From: Hymenobacter montanus
GTDB lineage: Bacteria > Bacteroidota > Bacteroidia > Cytophagales > Hymenobacteraceae
Reading direction: 5' to 3'
NCBI RefSeq assembly: GCF_014699115.1
Contig: NZ_JACXAD010000029.1
Location: 1 to 64,000 of the forward strand
DNA length: 64,000 nt
Position 1 is the first letter of the stretch. Every line of letters begins with the position of its first letter. Under the pieces are notes generated by a model. That model saw nothing but the letters and a program-made list of their open reading frames with translations. It was not told where the DNA came from and did no database searches. The position numbers and the translations under genes are program-made. Shown one piece after another: positions 63,141-64,000 of the stretch.

Positions 63141-64000
63141 CCTGGCCGGATTTAGCCGGGCAGAGCTCGCGCCAACTACCCCTCACCTTAGAGTACCTAA
63201 AAAGACCGCTTGAGACGCTTGTTTTCTGAAGCAGACTTGAAGGATTTTTTAGGTGCTAGCGTGGGTCGGGAAAGATCGTTCGGTGGGGGTGAGGGCGGTA
63301 CGGTGGCGCGTCGACGACGTGTTGCCGGCTGATATCGCGTTGGTAACACCGGGCCGGCCTTGCCCGTGGCCACGCAGCGCGAGCCCGAGGGCACAGACGC
63401 TAAGCGAAGGGACGGCGTGTCGCCGACGCGCGCCACGTTCCCACCACACCCTTGGGACAAGGAAGGCCGGTTCTGTTCTGGCACAGTATTGAAGGTAGGC
63501 CGTTAATCTCACCGTATATAGGGCCTCAGCATTAGGTTAGGGAGGCGCGCTCACCTTCAGGCATGGGCAAATAAGACTTTTACCATAATACGGCAATAAG
63601 TTGCCATCCGAAAAATGCGCTGATGATTTTGGGGAATATTCATCTAATGACTGGGTTGAGCGCAGAAATCACACGCTCAAGAAAGATCCTGATGCGGCGC
63701 TGCTCTTACCACCTGTCGGCTCAACCAAACAAGCGCTTCCCAGCGCTCCCGTTGATGTAAAAGCATCAGAATGCTAATGCATTACTTTATCTTATTTTTT
63801 ATAAATAGCGTTATGAATAATAGCATAGACCCCCAGGCTTTTATTCCTTGCTCTTCCTGGGGCCAGCCAACGAAGCGCCACGATAAGCAACCCTGCCGCC
63901 AGCCTTACCGTTGAGGTTAATATATTGCCTAAAAATCACCATCAGGCCACCAAATCAATAGCAGCAGCATTTTTTCAGCTTATAAGATTTTTTCAAGCTC
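63141..64000. other. Terminal region without a convincing gene
   Basis: It holds palindromic element copy C and, from about 63500, AT-richer DNA. A plus-strand frame at 63601-63777 (SSNDWVERRNHTLKKDPDA) is open for 58 codons from a TTG and reads like protein. It has no recognised family and no ATG, so it may be a remnant. Confidence 0.35.
63300..63438. repeat. Palindromic intergenic element, copy C
   Basis: The left arm (ACGGTGGCGCGTCGACGACG) pairs imperfectly with the right arm (GTCGCCGACGCGCGCCACGT). The right arm contains CAGACGC, AAGGG and GTCGCCGACGC in the same order as copies A and B. Confidence 0.5.

Overview
The window looks like chromosomal DNA of a high-GC member of the Bacteroidota, most probably Hymenobacter or a close relative (Cytophagales, Hymenobacteraceae). 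This is inferred from gene content. Five secreted proteins end in a type IX secretion (T9SS type A) sorting domain. Lipoprotein signals are followed by Lys/Asp/Glu. The birA / rsfS / ftsH / LUD-protein cluster, the GWxTD protein, the DUF2723 membrane protein and the LytS/LytR-type pair are all typical of the phylum. I see no rRNA, tRNA, CRISPR array, prophage or intact insertion sequence. Most genes are housekeeping or envelope genes, with scattered accessory genes, gene remnants and palindromic repeats between them.

Layout, left to right. At 1-1614 is a RicT/PSP1-like protein whose C-terminus runs off the window. Then come two tandem paralogous metallopeptidase lipoproteins (1983-3925), a T9SS-exported subtilase with an altered catalytic residue (4283-6958), a T9SS-exported PHB-depolymerase-type esterase (7532-8749), a zinc alcohol dehydrogenase, a beta-propeller-like protein and LpxH of lipid A synthesis. 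A housekeeping block follows: LUD protein, FtsH, RsfS, BirA, a T9SS cupredoxin and a 1002-aa DUF2723 membrane protein (12169-20878). Next are a frameshifted nucleotidyltransferase with a small partner, a GWxTD protein overlapping RlmB, mannose-1-phosphate guanylyltransferase, a KpsF-type sugar-phosphate isomerase and RecQ (20937-29057).

The middle part (29058-41259) holds a decayed PepSY-TM gene, a bacilliredoxin and a two-gene osmoprotectant-type ABC importer. The importer's permease is fused to a substrate-binding domain whose two halves appear in swapped order. After it come a GNAT acetyltransferase, an NCS1 nucleobase permease, a small conserved protein, MsrB, an unrecognised secreted protein and a UvrA2-type ATPase. 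Nested inverted repeats lie at 36783-36936.

The right part (41745-63140) is richer in secreted and accessory genes. It has a 1027-aa T9SS protein with one c-type haem motif, a phytoene-desaturase-like oxidoreductase, two GNAT enzymes, a TPM-domain membrane protein with an acidic repeat tail and an AT-rich orphan. It also has a patatin-like lipase next to a predicted Cys/His peptidase or amidase, a pentapeptide-repeat protein, a T9SS protein with six Cys-rich PKD-like repeats, a triple-fasciclin surface lipoprotein and a LytS/LytR-type two-component pair. A putative outer-membrane barrel protein comes last. A palindromic intergenic element occurs three times (about 4017, 38431 and 63300).

No complete new multi-gene system is evident. 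The most interesting candidates are the permuted ABC permease/binding protein, the haem-bearing T9SS protein, the subtilase with Glu in place of Asp, the patatin + peptidase pair, the Cys-rich repeat adhesin and the dispersed palindromes. All functions are read from sequence motifs only.
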